From contig DFWY01000053.1 in the NCBI GenBank assembly GCA_002381615.1, positions 1 to 40,887 of the forward strand: 40,887 nucleotides of DNA. Reading direction: 5' to 3'. This DNA is from Polaromonas sp. UBA4122 (GTDB lineage Bacteria > Pseudomonadota > Gammaproteobacteria > Burkholderiales > Burkholderiaceae_C). The notes beneath the pieces were generated by a model that did no database searches, had not been told where the DNA came from, and worked only from the letters and a program-made list of their open reading frames with translations. Shown piece after piece: positions 26,084-33,341 of the stretch. Numbering within the stretch: position 1 is the first letter of the stretch; every line of letters begins with the position of its first letter. The position numbers and the translations under genes were made by a program.

Positions 26084-26557
26084 TCAAAGCATCTCAGGCG
26101 ACTGCACGGTCACCACGACGGTCTGGCTATGGCCGTCACGGTCACGGCTGCGAAGCCACCAGAGGGCGCCCTTTTTGACGGGGCAATCGCTTTCCTGCAA
26201 ACCGAGCAGTTGCGCAATGGTCTGCCCCAGCGTGGGTTGATGCCCCACCACCAGAATCGGCGATTTACTCAGGGGCCATTGCACCAGCTCCAGTAACTGC
26301 GCGGCCGTTGCACCGGGTGCAAGCTCAGTACGGATCTTGTACTTGCGCCCAAGCGCCAGAGCCGTCTGCTCGCAGCGCCGCGCCGGGCTCACCACAATGC
26401 GCGCACCTTCGGGCAACTGCCGGTCCAGCCAGCTGGCCATGCGGAAGGCCTGTTTTTCTCCGCGTGGCGTGAGTGCACGCTCTAGATCACGGCTTCCCAG
26501 CGGATCACCTTCGGGCCAGTCTTCTGCCTCTGCATGACGCCACAAGATCAGGTCCAT
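26084..26557 (-). CDS. sixA: Phosphohistidine phosphatase SixA
   Basis: This 157-residue histidine phosphatase-family enzyme removes phosphate from phosphohistidine, for instance on HPt domains or PTS proteins. The catalytic RHG-type motif is at the N-terminus (MDLILWRHAEAEDWPEGD), followed by LTPRGEKQAFRMASWL, VVSPARRCEQTA (second Arg) and VVGHQPTLGQ (second His). It starts 3 bases after the ppk stop, so it is cotranscribed with ppk. Its 3' end is 17 bases from the convergent histone-like gene. Confidence 0.92.
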   Translation of the reverse strand: MDLILWRHAEAEDWPEGDPLGSRDLERALTPRGEKQAFRMASWLDRQLPEGARIVVSPARRCEQTALALGRKYKIRTELAPGATAAQLLELVQWPLSKSPILVVGHQPTLGQTIAQLLGLQESDCPVKKGALWWLRSRDRDGHSQTVVVTVQSPEML

Positions 26558-26560
26558 GTG

Positions 26561-28669
26561 TTATTTTCCCCAGTGGTTGGGTGACGACGAGTAGCGCGCC
26601 ATCAGGGCCGCCTGTGCGCCGTGGCGCTGCGCCGGGTCTGGCGGATTCACGCGCGCATACGTGCCGTCCGGCTGCAAGTCCCAGGCATCGCAGTCATCGT
26701 GCAGGTAGGCGACCAGGCATTCATCAATGATGCGCTGGCGAATGACAGGATCGGTCACTGGCCAGGCCAGCTCCACCCGGCGCAGCATGTTGCGGTTCAT
26801 CCAGTCGGCGCTTGAGAGATACAGCGTTTCTTCCTCAGCGCAGCGGAAATAAAACACACGCGAATGCTCAAGAAAACGGCCAATCACCGAACGTACGCGG
26901 ATGTTGTCCGTCACGCCGGGCACTTGGGCCGGCAGCATGCAGGCGCCGCGCACAATCAAATCAATTTTCACACCGCGCTGCCCCGCCCTGACCAGGGCCA
27001 GCATCAGGTCTTGGTCGGTCAGCGCATTCATCTTGACCACAATGCGTGTGTCTTTGCCCTGCAGGGCAGCTTCACCCAGCGCATCTATTTTTTCCACCAG
27101 TTTGCGTTGCAGCTGAAACGGCGCCAGCAGCAGGTGATGCAACTTGGGCAAGCGGCTTTGACTGGCCAGATGCACAAATACATTGTCAATGTCCGAAGTC
27201 AACAGAGGATCGGCCGTCAGGTAGCTCACGTCGGTGTACAGGCGGGCCGTACCCTGGTTGTAATTGCCGGTAGACAGGTGGCCGTAGCGGATGAGGTTCC
27301 GCCCCTCGCGCCGGGTCACCAGCAGCATTTTGGCGTGGGTCTTCAGACCCACCACGCCGTAAACCACTTGTGCGCCAATCGACTCCAGCATTTCTGCCCA
27401 GTTGATATTGGCTTCCTCATCGAAACGCGCCTTGAGCTCCACCACCACGGTGACTTCCTTGCCCTGGCGAACAGCCTCCCGCAGCAACACCATCATTTCC
27501 GAATCCGCACCCGTACGGTATATGGTTTGCTTGATCGCCAGTACCTGGGGATCGTCGACCGCCTCGCGTAGAAAGTCCAGGACGCCGTCGAAGCTCTCAA
27601 ACGGCTGGTGAATGGACACATCGCCCTGCTTGAGCCGCTCAAAAAAAGATTGCCCGGGCTGCAGCTGCGTGGGGTAGCAGGCGTTGTAGCGGGGAAAAAG
27701 AAGCTTGGGATCATTGACCAAGTCCACCAGCTGGGTCAACCGCACGAGGTTGACTGGGCCTGGCACCCGGTACAGGGCGAGCGCCGGCAAGTTGAATTGT
27801 TTGAGCAAAAAGTCCGACAAGTATTGCGAGCAGCCGGCCGACACTTCCAGCCGAACGGCCTGGCCGTAGTTGCGCTGCTCCAGACCCTGGCGCAAAGCTG
27901 TTCGCAGATTTTTCACGTCGTCTTCATCCAACGCCAGATCGGAGTGCCGGGTGACGCGGAACTGGGAAAACTGCCCCACTTCCCGGCCTGCAAAAAGCTC
28001 CGCCAGATGGGCCCGAATGATGCTGGACAGCGAAACAAACAGCATGCCCTTTCTATCTCTGCTGCCCTTGCTGCGGCTCGGCATGTGAATCAGGCGCGGC
28101 ACTACCCGCGGGACCTTGACGATGGCAATTTCGTTCTGACGTCCGAAGGCATCATGCCCACCGAGCCGGACAATGAAATTCAGCGACTTGTTGGCCACCT
28201 GTGGAAACGGATGAGAGGGATCCAGGCCAACCGGAATCAGCAAGGGCCGCACCTCCCTTTCGAAATAGGCTTTGACCCAGCGCCGCTGAGCCACGTCGCG
28301 TTCCCCGTGCGAGACGATACGAATGCCGTGCTGTTCAAAGGCAGGTAGCAGACAGTCGTTGTAAAGCGAATACTGGTTTGCCACGATGTCGTGTGCGGCC
28401 GCCGAAAGCGCCTTGAAAGATTGGACCGTGTACAGGCCCTTTTGCTCGTTGCTTTGGGTGGCCGTCAGGTGGGGTGCCGTACGGACCTCAAAAAATTCGT
28501 CCAGATTGGACGACACGATACACAGAAATCTCAGGCGCTCCAGCAGCGGCACATCCGGGCGCTTTACCCAGTCCAGTACCCGCTCATTGAAGGAGAGAAT
28601 GCTGAGGTCGCGGTCCAATAACTGGACGGGTGGCGCAGCAGAGGCCACCGGGATGGGTGAAGTGGGCAT
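26561..28669 (-). CDS. ppk: Polyphosphate kinase 1
   Basis: This 702-residue enzyme polymerises the gamma-phosphate of ATP into polyphosphate, reversibly. It has the N-terminal block LLDRDLSILSFNERVLDWV..LERLRFLCIVSSNLDEFFEVR, the conserved YRTGADSEMMVLLREAVRQGKEVTVVVELKARFDEEANI, then the catalytic His in LKTHAKMLLVTRREG with YGHLSTGNYNQGTARLYTD. The second phospholipase D-like domain holds LYLSSADWMNRNMLRRVE. The start is the ATG at 28669; two TTG codons just before it are possible but less likely. No strong Shine-Dalgarno is visible. It follows agt by 41 bases, and a Pho-box-like site lies inside the agt 3' end. Confidence 0.95.
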   Translation of the reverse strand: MPTSPIPVASAAPPVQLLDRDLSILSFNERVLDWVKRPDVPLLERLRFLCIVSSNLDEFFEVRTAPHLTATQSNEQKGLYTVQSFKALSAAAHDIVANQYSLYNDCLLPAFEQHGIRIVSHGERDVAQRRWVKAYFEREVRPLLIPVGLDPSHPFPQVANKSLNFIVRLGGHDAFGRQNEIAIVKVPRVVPRLIHMPSRSKGSRDRKGMLFVSLSSIIRAHLAELFAGREVGQFSQFRVTRHSDLALDEDDVKNLRTALRQGLEQRNYGQAVRLEVSAGCSQYLSDFLLKQFNLPALALYRVPGPVNLVRLTQLVDLVNDPKLLFPRYNACYPTQLQPGQSFFERLKQGDVSIHQPFESFDGVLDFLREAVDDPQVLAIKQTIYRTGADSEMMVLLREAVRQGKEVTVVVELKARFDEEANINWAEMLESIGAQVVYGVVGLKTHAKMLLVTRREGRNLIRYGHLSTGNYNQGTARLYTDVSYLTADPLLTSDIDNVFVHLASQSRLPKLHHLLLAPFQLQRKLVEKIDALGEAALQGKDTRIVVKMNALTDQDLMLALVRAGQRGVKIDLIVRGACMLPAQVPGVTDNIRVRSVIGRFLEHSRVFYFRCAEEETLYLSSADWMNRNMLRRVELAWPVTDPVIRQRIIDECLVAYLHDDCDAWDLQPDGTYARVNPPDPAQRHGAQAALMARYSSSPNHWGK

Positions 28670-28710
28670 CAACAAGAAAATTTTTTGTCATCAAAGGTAA
28701 GCCTGAGTGT

Positions 28711-29814
28711 TTACTGATTTGATGACAAAGGTGTGACAGTACTTTTGACGGATGTTGCACCGGCATTGACGGGCTTGCAAGCGGTAATTTTCTGGGCAGC
28801 AACCAGGTTACTTTCAAACAGCTGCGCGGCCTGCGCCCAACTGAAGTCCAAGGCACGCGCACGCGGCTCATGACGCGGCACAGCCAGCGCGCTGTAACAA
28901 GCCTGCTGCAAATCGGCGTCCATGACACCCCCGTGACAACTTCCGTCAGGTTTTCCCAGCACTTCCAGTGGGCCATCCACCGGGAAGGCGGCCACCGGCG
29001 TGCCGGTGGCCATGGCTTCCAGCATCACCAAACCAAAGGTTTCCGACTTGCTCGGGAATACAAACACATCGGCCGCGGCGTACACCTTTGCCAGCTCTCC
29101 TCTAGCCAACACGCCCATCCAGCGTACCTGCGGATAGCGTTCCCTGAGCGACGGCTCCAGCGGCCCCACCCCGCAAACGACTTTGCTACCGGGAATGTCC
29201 AGCCGCAAAAAAGTCTCTATGTTTTTTTCGTACGACACCCGCCCCACAAACAGCGAGACCGGTCGCACCAGCGTACCCATGGGCGGGTACAGGAGAGGTT
29301 GGGGCTGGAAGGCAAACAGCTCCGTATCCACACCGTGCGTCCAGCTGCGCAGGTTGCGAAACCCCCGCTGCTCAAGCATGAACAGCACGCCGTTGGTTGG
29401 AACCATCACGCCGGAAGAAGGCTTGTGAAAGTAACGAAACAGCGCATAGCCCCACGACAAGGGAATTTTGAGGGCGGCATGGAGGATTTCAGGAAACTTG
29501 GTGTGAAAGGCCGTCGTGAAACTCAAACCGCGTTTAAGGCAGTAGCTGCGTGCAGCCCAGCCCAGCGGACCTTCTGTGGCGATATGGAGGGCTTCTGGCT
29601 GAAAAACGTCCAGTTTGACGGCCAGGCGGCGCTTGGGGCGGACTGCCAGGTCAATCCCGGCATAGCCCGGGCAAGGCCGGGTAGTGAACAGGCCGGGATG
29701 AATCACTTCAACCTGATGCCCCAGTTCCTCAAGCTCACGCACCAGTTCTACCAGGGTGGTGACAACGCCGTTAACCTGAGGCTGCCAGGCGTCGGTAATC
29801 AGCGCGATCTTCAT
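28711..29814 (-). CDS. agt: GT4 glycosyltransferase, Agt-like (glycolipid synthesis on diacylglycerol)
   Basis: This 367-residue GT-B glycosyltransferase opens MKIALITDAWQPQVNGVVTTLVELVRELEELGH, with acceptor-side motifs HIATEGPLGWAARSYC and FHTKFPE. The donor domain has LFVGRVSYEKNIE, WMGVLARGELAKVYAAADVFVFPSKSETFGLVMLEAMATGTPVAAF with the E-x7-E nucleotide-sugar motif. In alphaproteobacteria a gene of this type (agt) stands beside plcP and glycosylates the diacylglycerol PlcP makes, yielding phosphorus-free glycolipids. Here too it follows plcP with a 4-base overlap. Family is sure. The Agt assignment rests on context and overall resemblance, and the sugar cannot be told. Confidence 0.8.
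   Translation of the reverse strand: MKIALITDAWQPQVNGVVTTLVELVRELEELGHQVEVIHPGLFTTRPCPGYAGIDLAVRPKRRLAVKLDVFQPEALHIATEGPLGWAARSYCLKRGLSFTTAFHTKFPEILHAALKIPLSWGYALFRYFHKPSSGVMVPTNGVLFMLEQRGFRNLRSWTHGVDTELFAFQPQPLLYPPMGTLVRPVSLFVGRVSYEKNIETFLRLDIPGSKVVCGVGPLEPSLRERYPQVRWMGVLARGELAKVYAAADVFVFPSKSETFGLVMLEAMATGTPVAAFPVDGPLEVLGKPDGSCHGGVMDADLQQACYSALAVPRHEPRARALDFSWAQAAQLFESNLVAAQKITACKPVNAGATSVKSTVTPLSSNQ
28722..28739 (-). promoter_or_regulatory. Pho-box-like site inside the 3' end of agt, ahead of ppk
   Basis: The minus strand reads CTGTCACACCTTTGTCAT, matching 14 of 18 positions of CTGTCATAAATCTGTCAT with half-sites 11 bases apart. It spans the last codons of the glycosyltransferase (TVTPLSS) and ends 52 bases before the ppk start. 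The hexamer 10 bases downstream (AACACT) is a weak -10. Confidence 0.5.
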
Positions 29815-30680
29815 GCAGTCACCGCCACATCAGCCTGGCCACGACGCTGGGTTTCATGGGCTGGAGCCCAATGCAACAGCTCCAGCGTGCCGTCGAAGTT
29901 CTCGACCAGCGCGGTGCGGCTCTCAACCCAGTCGCCGTCATTGCAGTACAACACGCCGTTGATGTCGCGCATTTCGGCGCGGTGAATGTGGCCGCAAACC
30001 ACGCCCTGATGGCCACGACGGCGCGCTTCGTTGGCCACCGCCACTTCAAAGTCGGTGACATAGTTAAGCGCGCTCTTGACCTTTTGCTTCAGGTAAGCCG
30101 ACAGCGACCAGTAGGGCAAGCCCATGCGGGCGCGCAGGCGGTTGAGATGCCGGTTGAGTTTGAGTGTGAATTCATAGAGGTTGTCGCCCACATAGGCGAG
30201 CCATTTGGCGCATTGCACCACCGCATCGAAATAGTCGCCGTGAATGATCCACAACTGGCGGCCGTCAGCGGTGATGTGGACAGCTTCGTCAATCACTTCG
30301 ATGCCGCCAAACTGGTGGCCCATAAATTCACGCGCAAACTCATCATGGTTGCCAGGAACGAAAATGATGCGACAGCCTTTGCGAGCGCGCCGCAGCAGCT
30401 TTTGCACCACGTCATTATGGGACTGCGGCCAGTACCACCTGCGGCGCAGCTGCCAGCCATCAACGATGTCACCCACCAGGTACAGGTTGTCGCTGGGATG
30501 GGCTTTCAAGAAGTCCAGCAGGGCAAGCGCCTGGCAGCCGGGGGTACCCAGGTGCAGGTCGGAAATGAAAATTGTGCGGTAGCGCTTGCGCAGGAAGTCC
30601 GCGTCGTCGTCCTGGCCCGGTACGAACCCATCACCAACTGATGCGAGCGCTCCCAAAGCGTCAAAGATGTTTCTCATCAC
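29811..30680 (-). CDS. plcP: PlcP-type metallophosphoesterase (phospholipase C, phosphate-starvation lipid remodelling)
   Basis: This 289-residue calcineurin-type phosphoesterase has FISDLHLG (Asp41, His43), LVGDIVDGWQLRRRWYWPQSHNDVVQKLLRRARKG, VPGNHDEF, IIHGDYFDAVVQCAKWLAYVGD, CGHIHRAEMRDINGVLYCNDGDWVES. The GWQL.R.WYWPQ.HNDVVQK and YCNDGDWVESLTAL-type blocks are those of Sinorhizobium PlcP, which cleaves phosphatidylcholine/ethanolamine to diacylglycerol during phosphate limitation. Automatic pipelines often label such proteins UDP-2,3-diacylglucosamine diphosphatase (LpxH-like). It overlaps both olsB and agt by 4 bases, which supports the lipid-remodelling role. No signal peptide is visible. 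Confidence 0.82.
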   Translation of the reverse strand: MMRNIFDALGALASVGDGFVPGQDDDADFLRKRYRTIFISDLHLGTPGCQALALLDFLKAHPSDNLYLVGDIVDGWQLRRRWYWPQSHNDVVQKLLRRARKGCRIIFVPGNHDEFAREFMGHQFGGIEVIDEAVHITADGRQLWIIHGDYFDAVVQCAKWLAYVGDNLYEFTLKLNRHLNRLRARMGLPYWSLSAYLKQKVKSALNYVTDFEVAVANEARRRGHQGVVCGHIHRAEMRDINGVLYCNDGDWVESRTALVENFDGTLELLHWAPAHETQRRGQADVAVTA

Positions 30681-31528
30681 GCCTCCATTGGATTACCGGA
30701 AAAATGCTTCAAATAACGCGGTGGCAAATCAGCGATGCGCATCATCATGGGCAAGTCGGCCGAGTTGAAGTCCGGATCCCAGGCAGGCGCACCCAGCACC
30801 TTGGCGCCCAGCCGCAGGTACCCCTTGATCAACGTGGGCGGCTCCACATCCAGCGAATCGTCAAGCTGCTCAACCGGCAAGGCGAGGCGCGGCGTCACCT
30901 GGTACTCGATGGCGGCCAGATGCGTTTGCCTGACCTGGCGCCAGATGCTGGCTGCTGCATGCCCGCTGGACACGCCGTTGTGCTGCATCGGAATGCTGGC
31001 GCAACCAATCATGGTGTCGAGTTGGTTGCGCGACATGAACTCGGCCAGCGCGCCCCATAGCGCCAGAATCACGCCGCCATGCCGGTGGTCTGCGTGCACG
31101 CAACTGCGGCCCAGCTCCACCATGCGCTCACGCAGGCTGCGCAGCCGTGTCAGGTCGAACTCGATGTCACTGTAGGTGCTGCCCACGCGCTTGGCCTGCG
31201 TCGGCGTCAGTACCCGGTAAGTGCCGATCACCTCCCGACTCTCCGCGTCACGCACCAGCAGGTGTTCACAGTAGTCGTCAAACAGATCGACGTCATGGCC
31301 GGGCAAGGTTTTCGACAGCGTTGCGCCCATCTCCAGCGCAAACACCTGGTACCTCAGCCGCTGCGCCTGCCGGACCTCGTCCTGGTGCCGGGCCCAGCTG
31401 ACCGAGATTTTCCCCACTGCAGGCCTTTGAACAGGAGCTTGACTGACCGCATGACGGCTTTGATGAAGTGACCCCCGTGGCATTGCGACGGGCGACAATG
31501 CAAAAGTGGGATTGGGCAGTTCTTTCAT
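30677..31528 (-). CDS. olsB: Ornithine N-acyltransferase OlsB-like (GNAT family)
   Basis: This 283-residue acyl-ACP-dependent N-acyltransferase family protein is typified by OlsB, which makes lyso-ornithine lipid, the first step to phosphorus-free ornithine lipids. Diagnostic stretches are RQAQRLRYQVFALEMGA, DVDLFDDYCEHLLVRD, VIGTYRVLTPTQAKRVG, MVELGRSCVHADHRHGGVILALWGALAEFM and MIGCASIPM. A ribosome binding site AAGGAG 6 bases before the ATG at 31528 fixes the start; a longer frame to 31576 is unsupported. It is first in olsB-plcP-agt and overlaps plcP by 4 bases. OlsA, the second acyltransferase, is not in the window. Another substrate amino acid cannot be excluded. Confidence 0.82.
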   Translation of the reverse strand: MKELPNPTFALSPVAMPRGSLHQSRHAVSQAPVQRPAVGKISVSWARHQDEVRQAQRLRYQVFALEMGATLSKTLPGHDVDLFDDYCEHLLVRDAESREVIGTYRVLTPTQAKRVGSTYSDIEFDLTRLRSLRERMVELGRSCVHADHRHGGVILALWGALAEFMSRNQLDTMIGCASIPMQHNGVSSGHAAASIWRQVRQTHLAAIEYQVTPRLALPVEQLDDSLDVEPPTLIKGYLRLGAKVLGAPAWDPDFNSADLPMMMRIADLPPRYLKHFSGNPMEA

Positions 31529-31588
31529 GGCTAACTCCTTGTTTGCTGGGTGTCTGAAAACACTAAAACCACTCACACCGATGCGCTG

Positions 31589-31611
31589 AAAAAAGCCCCG
31601 TCGAAGGGGCT
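31589..31611 (-). terminator. Intrinsic terminator just upstream of olsB
   Basis: On the minus strand, AGCCCC and GGGGCT pair around TTCGAC and are followed by six T residues. It ends 61 bases before the olsB start, on the same strand. It would stop transcripts coming from the region of the Pho-box-like array at 31953-31981. Confidence 0.75.
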
Positions 31612-31628
31612 AAATGGAGCTTTGACGA

Positions 31629-31919
31629 TCAATCACCCGCGACCTGCGAAACCGCTTTCTCGCATCGGCCGGCTGCAGTGGCCGATGCCGGGCGACCACC
31701 CGACAGCCCATCCAGCCACGGTCGGGTGCCCGCCTTGAACCGCAAGCCACCCGGGCCACTGGCCATGGCCTGCGCCGTACAGCGCAGAATGCGCAGGCGC
31801 TGCTTGTCGAGGTCGTGAATGGCCGCGCTGGGGCCTTGGCTGACGCCTGTTCCCCGCTTACCCTGCTCACCGGCTTTGCTCAAATTCATTCCCATCGCGT
31901 GATCCATCGTGCAAGTCAT
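31629..31919 (-). CDS. Possible small protein upstream of olsB
   Basis: This open frame gives up to 96 residues; an internal ATG gives MGMNLSKAGEQGKRGTGVSQGPSAAIHDLDKQRLRILRCTAQAMA followed by a Gly/Ala/Arg-rich tail. I recognise no family. Points in favour are its position between a Pho-box-like array and an intrinsic terminator on the same strand, and the plausible helical segment AAIHDLDKQRLRILRCTAQAM. Points against are the absence of a clear Shine-Dalgarno and mixed codon use. It could instead be a noncoding transcript or nothing. Confidence 0.3.
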   Translation of the reverse strand: MTCTMDHAMGMNLSKAGEQGKRGTGVSQGPSAAIHDLDKQRLRILRCTAQAMASGPGGLRFKAGTRPWLDGLSGGRPASATAAGRCEKAVSQVAGD

Positions 31920-31952
31920 GCGGCGATTCTGAAAGCTGGGGGTGACGCGCTC

Positions 31953-31981
31953 ATGTCAGTTCAATGGCACTTGTGTGACAG
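31953..31981 (-). promoter_or_regulatory. Pho-box-like array far upstream of olsB
   Basis: The minus strand carries CTGTCA (31981), GTGCCA (31970) and CTGACA (31959), three half-sites at exact 11-base steps. The first box reads CTGTCACACAAGTGCCAT. No convincing -10 lies at the expected distance. It is 425-450 bases from olsB and just upstream of the small open frame at 31629-31919. Confidence 0.4.
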
Positions 31982-32091
31982 CGCGGGTCGGCTGTGGGTT
32001 GTGCCGAGCGTCTGGTCAAACTGCGCTGGAAGATAGCCAGGGGGACTGAGCCGGTGAGCAGCATTGCCACCAGCGACGCCAGCGACGCCAG

Positions 32092-32152
32092 CGCTATTAA
32101 ATCAGGAGCTGCTTGTGCCCGTAGATAGGGCGCTATGGCAATAAATGATTAA
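32092..32152 (+). repeat. Dispersed intergenic repeat family A, copy 3
   Basis: GGAGCTGCTTGTGCCC is followed by 7 bases and GGGCGCTATGGC. It matches copies 1 and 2 over the AGCTGCTTG.GCCC core and is followed by AT-rich sequence, as in the other copies. Confidence 0.6.
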
Positions 32153-32313
32153 AAAAATATACAGCCCGCTGGTTCAGCCGCATGGCCAGCGGCAAGCGGG
32201 CCACTTCTTCGCTGGCCAGGCGGCCTCGGGTGGTGCAAAAAGCGCCGGATCGATATTGGGAAGATTCACTGCAAGGCTTGCGAACTGGCACGGTCGCCGC
32301 ATGCGTTTTTTGC

Positions 32314-32384
32314 TGATAATTTAATGATAAAATCGGCCTATAGCCCTTACAGCATGGGCGTAAGCAGCTATTTATTTGATAGTA
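32314..32384 (-). repeat. Dispersed intergenic repeat family A, copy 4 (inverted)
   Basis: The reverse complement reads ATAGCTGCTTACGCCC, 9 bases, GGGCTATAGGCC, with AT-rich flanks (TATCAAATAA on one side, a TTAAAT-type run on the other). It is nearly identical to copy 1 in both core blocks and faces copy 3 in inverted orientation about 160 bases away. Confidence 0.7.
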
Positions 32385-32432
32385 AAAAGGATGGCGCGGC
32401 ATCCCCTCCGCCCCCCAGAGGCCGTCCAACCC

Positions 32433-32966
32433 TCAATCCAGCCATTTGTGAAAAAACTGCGCCACGCCCATGGCGGGGTCCAGCTGGTAGCCGGCAAAAC
32501 CCACGCGCTCATAGAGCTTGATCGCGCTGGCGTTGCCCTGCAACACCTCAAGCGTCAGCTTGCAGGCGCCGCGCTCGCGCGCAATCTCATCCACCAGCGC
32601 CAGCATCTGCTCGCCGACCCGCTGGCCGCGGTGGCTGGGCAGCACGGCCACGTCATGAACGTTGACCAGCGGTCGGCAGGCAAAGGTGGAAAAGCCTTCG
32701 ATGCAATTGACCAGGCCCACGGGCTGGGCGCCGTCAAACGCGAGTACGCTGAAAGCCTGCGGATGGGCGGCCAGCTCTTTGACGAGGTGACTTTTTGCAT
32801 AGTCACTGAGCGACTCGCCGCCGCCGGCCGGGTCCTGCGCATAAGCGTCCAGCAGCAGGACCAGCGCGCTGGCATGCATGGGATTGTAGTAGTCGGCCCT
32901 GCAAATGAGAAGCTGGGGAGTGCGGGGGTTGGCCGAAGCAAATTCAGTCACACGAGGTTCTCTCAA
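32433..32966 (-). CDS. GNAT-family N-acetyltransferase
   Basis: This 177-residue acetyl-CoA-dependent acetyltransferase has the acetyl-CoA motif VHDVAVLPSHRGQRVGEQMLALVDEIARERGACKLTLEVLQGNASAIKLYERVGFAGYQL, which covers GNAT motifs A and B, and ends in a short FFHKWLD strand. The substrate is unknown. Its ATG overlaps the stop of the truncated amidohydrolase by 4 bases, so it was probably the downstream member of that operon. It is cytoplasmic, with no signal. Confidence 0.85.
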   Translation of the reverse strand: MREPRVTEFASANPRTPQLLICRADYYNPMHASALVLLLDAYAQDPAGGGESLSDYAKSHLVKELAAHPQAFSVLAFDGAQPVGLVNCIEGFSTFACRPLVNVHDVAVLPSHRGQRVGEQMLALVDEIARERGACKLTLEVLQGNASAIKLYERVGFAGYQLDPAMGVAQFFHKWLD

Positions 32967-33341
32967 TGAAAAAATGATGGCGTGATTTTAAAGACGGCGG
33001 CGTCCTGGAGCCGATAGAGGCGTTTCGCGTTCTCACCCATGATGGCGGCCTGCTCTTGCGGGCTCAGGTGGGCCAGCAACTGCTGCGTTTCGCCCCACCA
33101 CTGCGCATAGCTGCCTGAGAGTTCCAGCACCGGCCAGTCACTGCCCCACACCACCCGTGCTGCCCCAAAGCACGCTAACACATGGTCACCCCATCGCCGC
33201 ACGACGCCGGGCCCGGGTGTGCGGCCGGCCTCGGTCACCAGGCCGGAGAGCTTGCACATCGCTCCGGTTTCTGAGGCCAGCTGCGCGATACCGTCGGCCC
33301 ATGGCTGCCACTCCCACGCGGCAATGTCGGGTTTGGCCGCA
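32963..33341 (-). pseudogene. Amidohydrolase (PF04909-type lactonase/hydrolase), 3' fragment
   Basis: About 125 C-terminal residues remain: KPDIAAWEWQPWADGIAQLASETGAMCKLSGLVTEAG, then VVWGSDWPVLELSGSYAQWWGETQQLLAHLSPQEQAAIMGENAKRLYRL. The GSDWPV motif with its metal-binding Asp and the final 'ENAKRLYRL' helix are typical of fuconolactonase-like amidohydrolases. The N-terminal two thirds, including the first metal-binding histidines, are missing. At about 33335-33345 the sequence changes abruptly into the 5' part of a dehydrogenase gene, on the same strand but in another frame. Confidence 0.75.

Larger units (their letters stand above)
32040..32432. other. Intergenic region with two inverted family A repeats
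   Basis: No recognisable gene is seen. The region holds family A repeats at 32092-32152 (plus) and 32314-32384 (minus) in opposite orientation, plus a short tandem of CAGCGACGC near 32071-32091. A minus-strand open frame at 32133-32429 contains GRLASEEVARLPLAMRLNQRAVYFF, which may be the tail of a lost gene, but it overlaps both repeats and has no homology that I can name. Confidence 0.5.

Noticed and set aside
31612-31930. Structured RNA such as RNase P or a 6S-like RNA upstream of olsB
   Set aside because: The position before a terminator invited the idea, but none of the conserved RNase P core words was found and no long-range pairing was evident. It is left as a possible small gene only.
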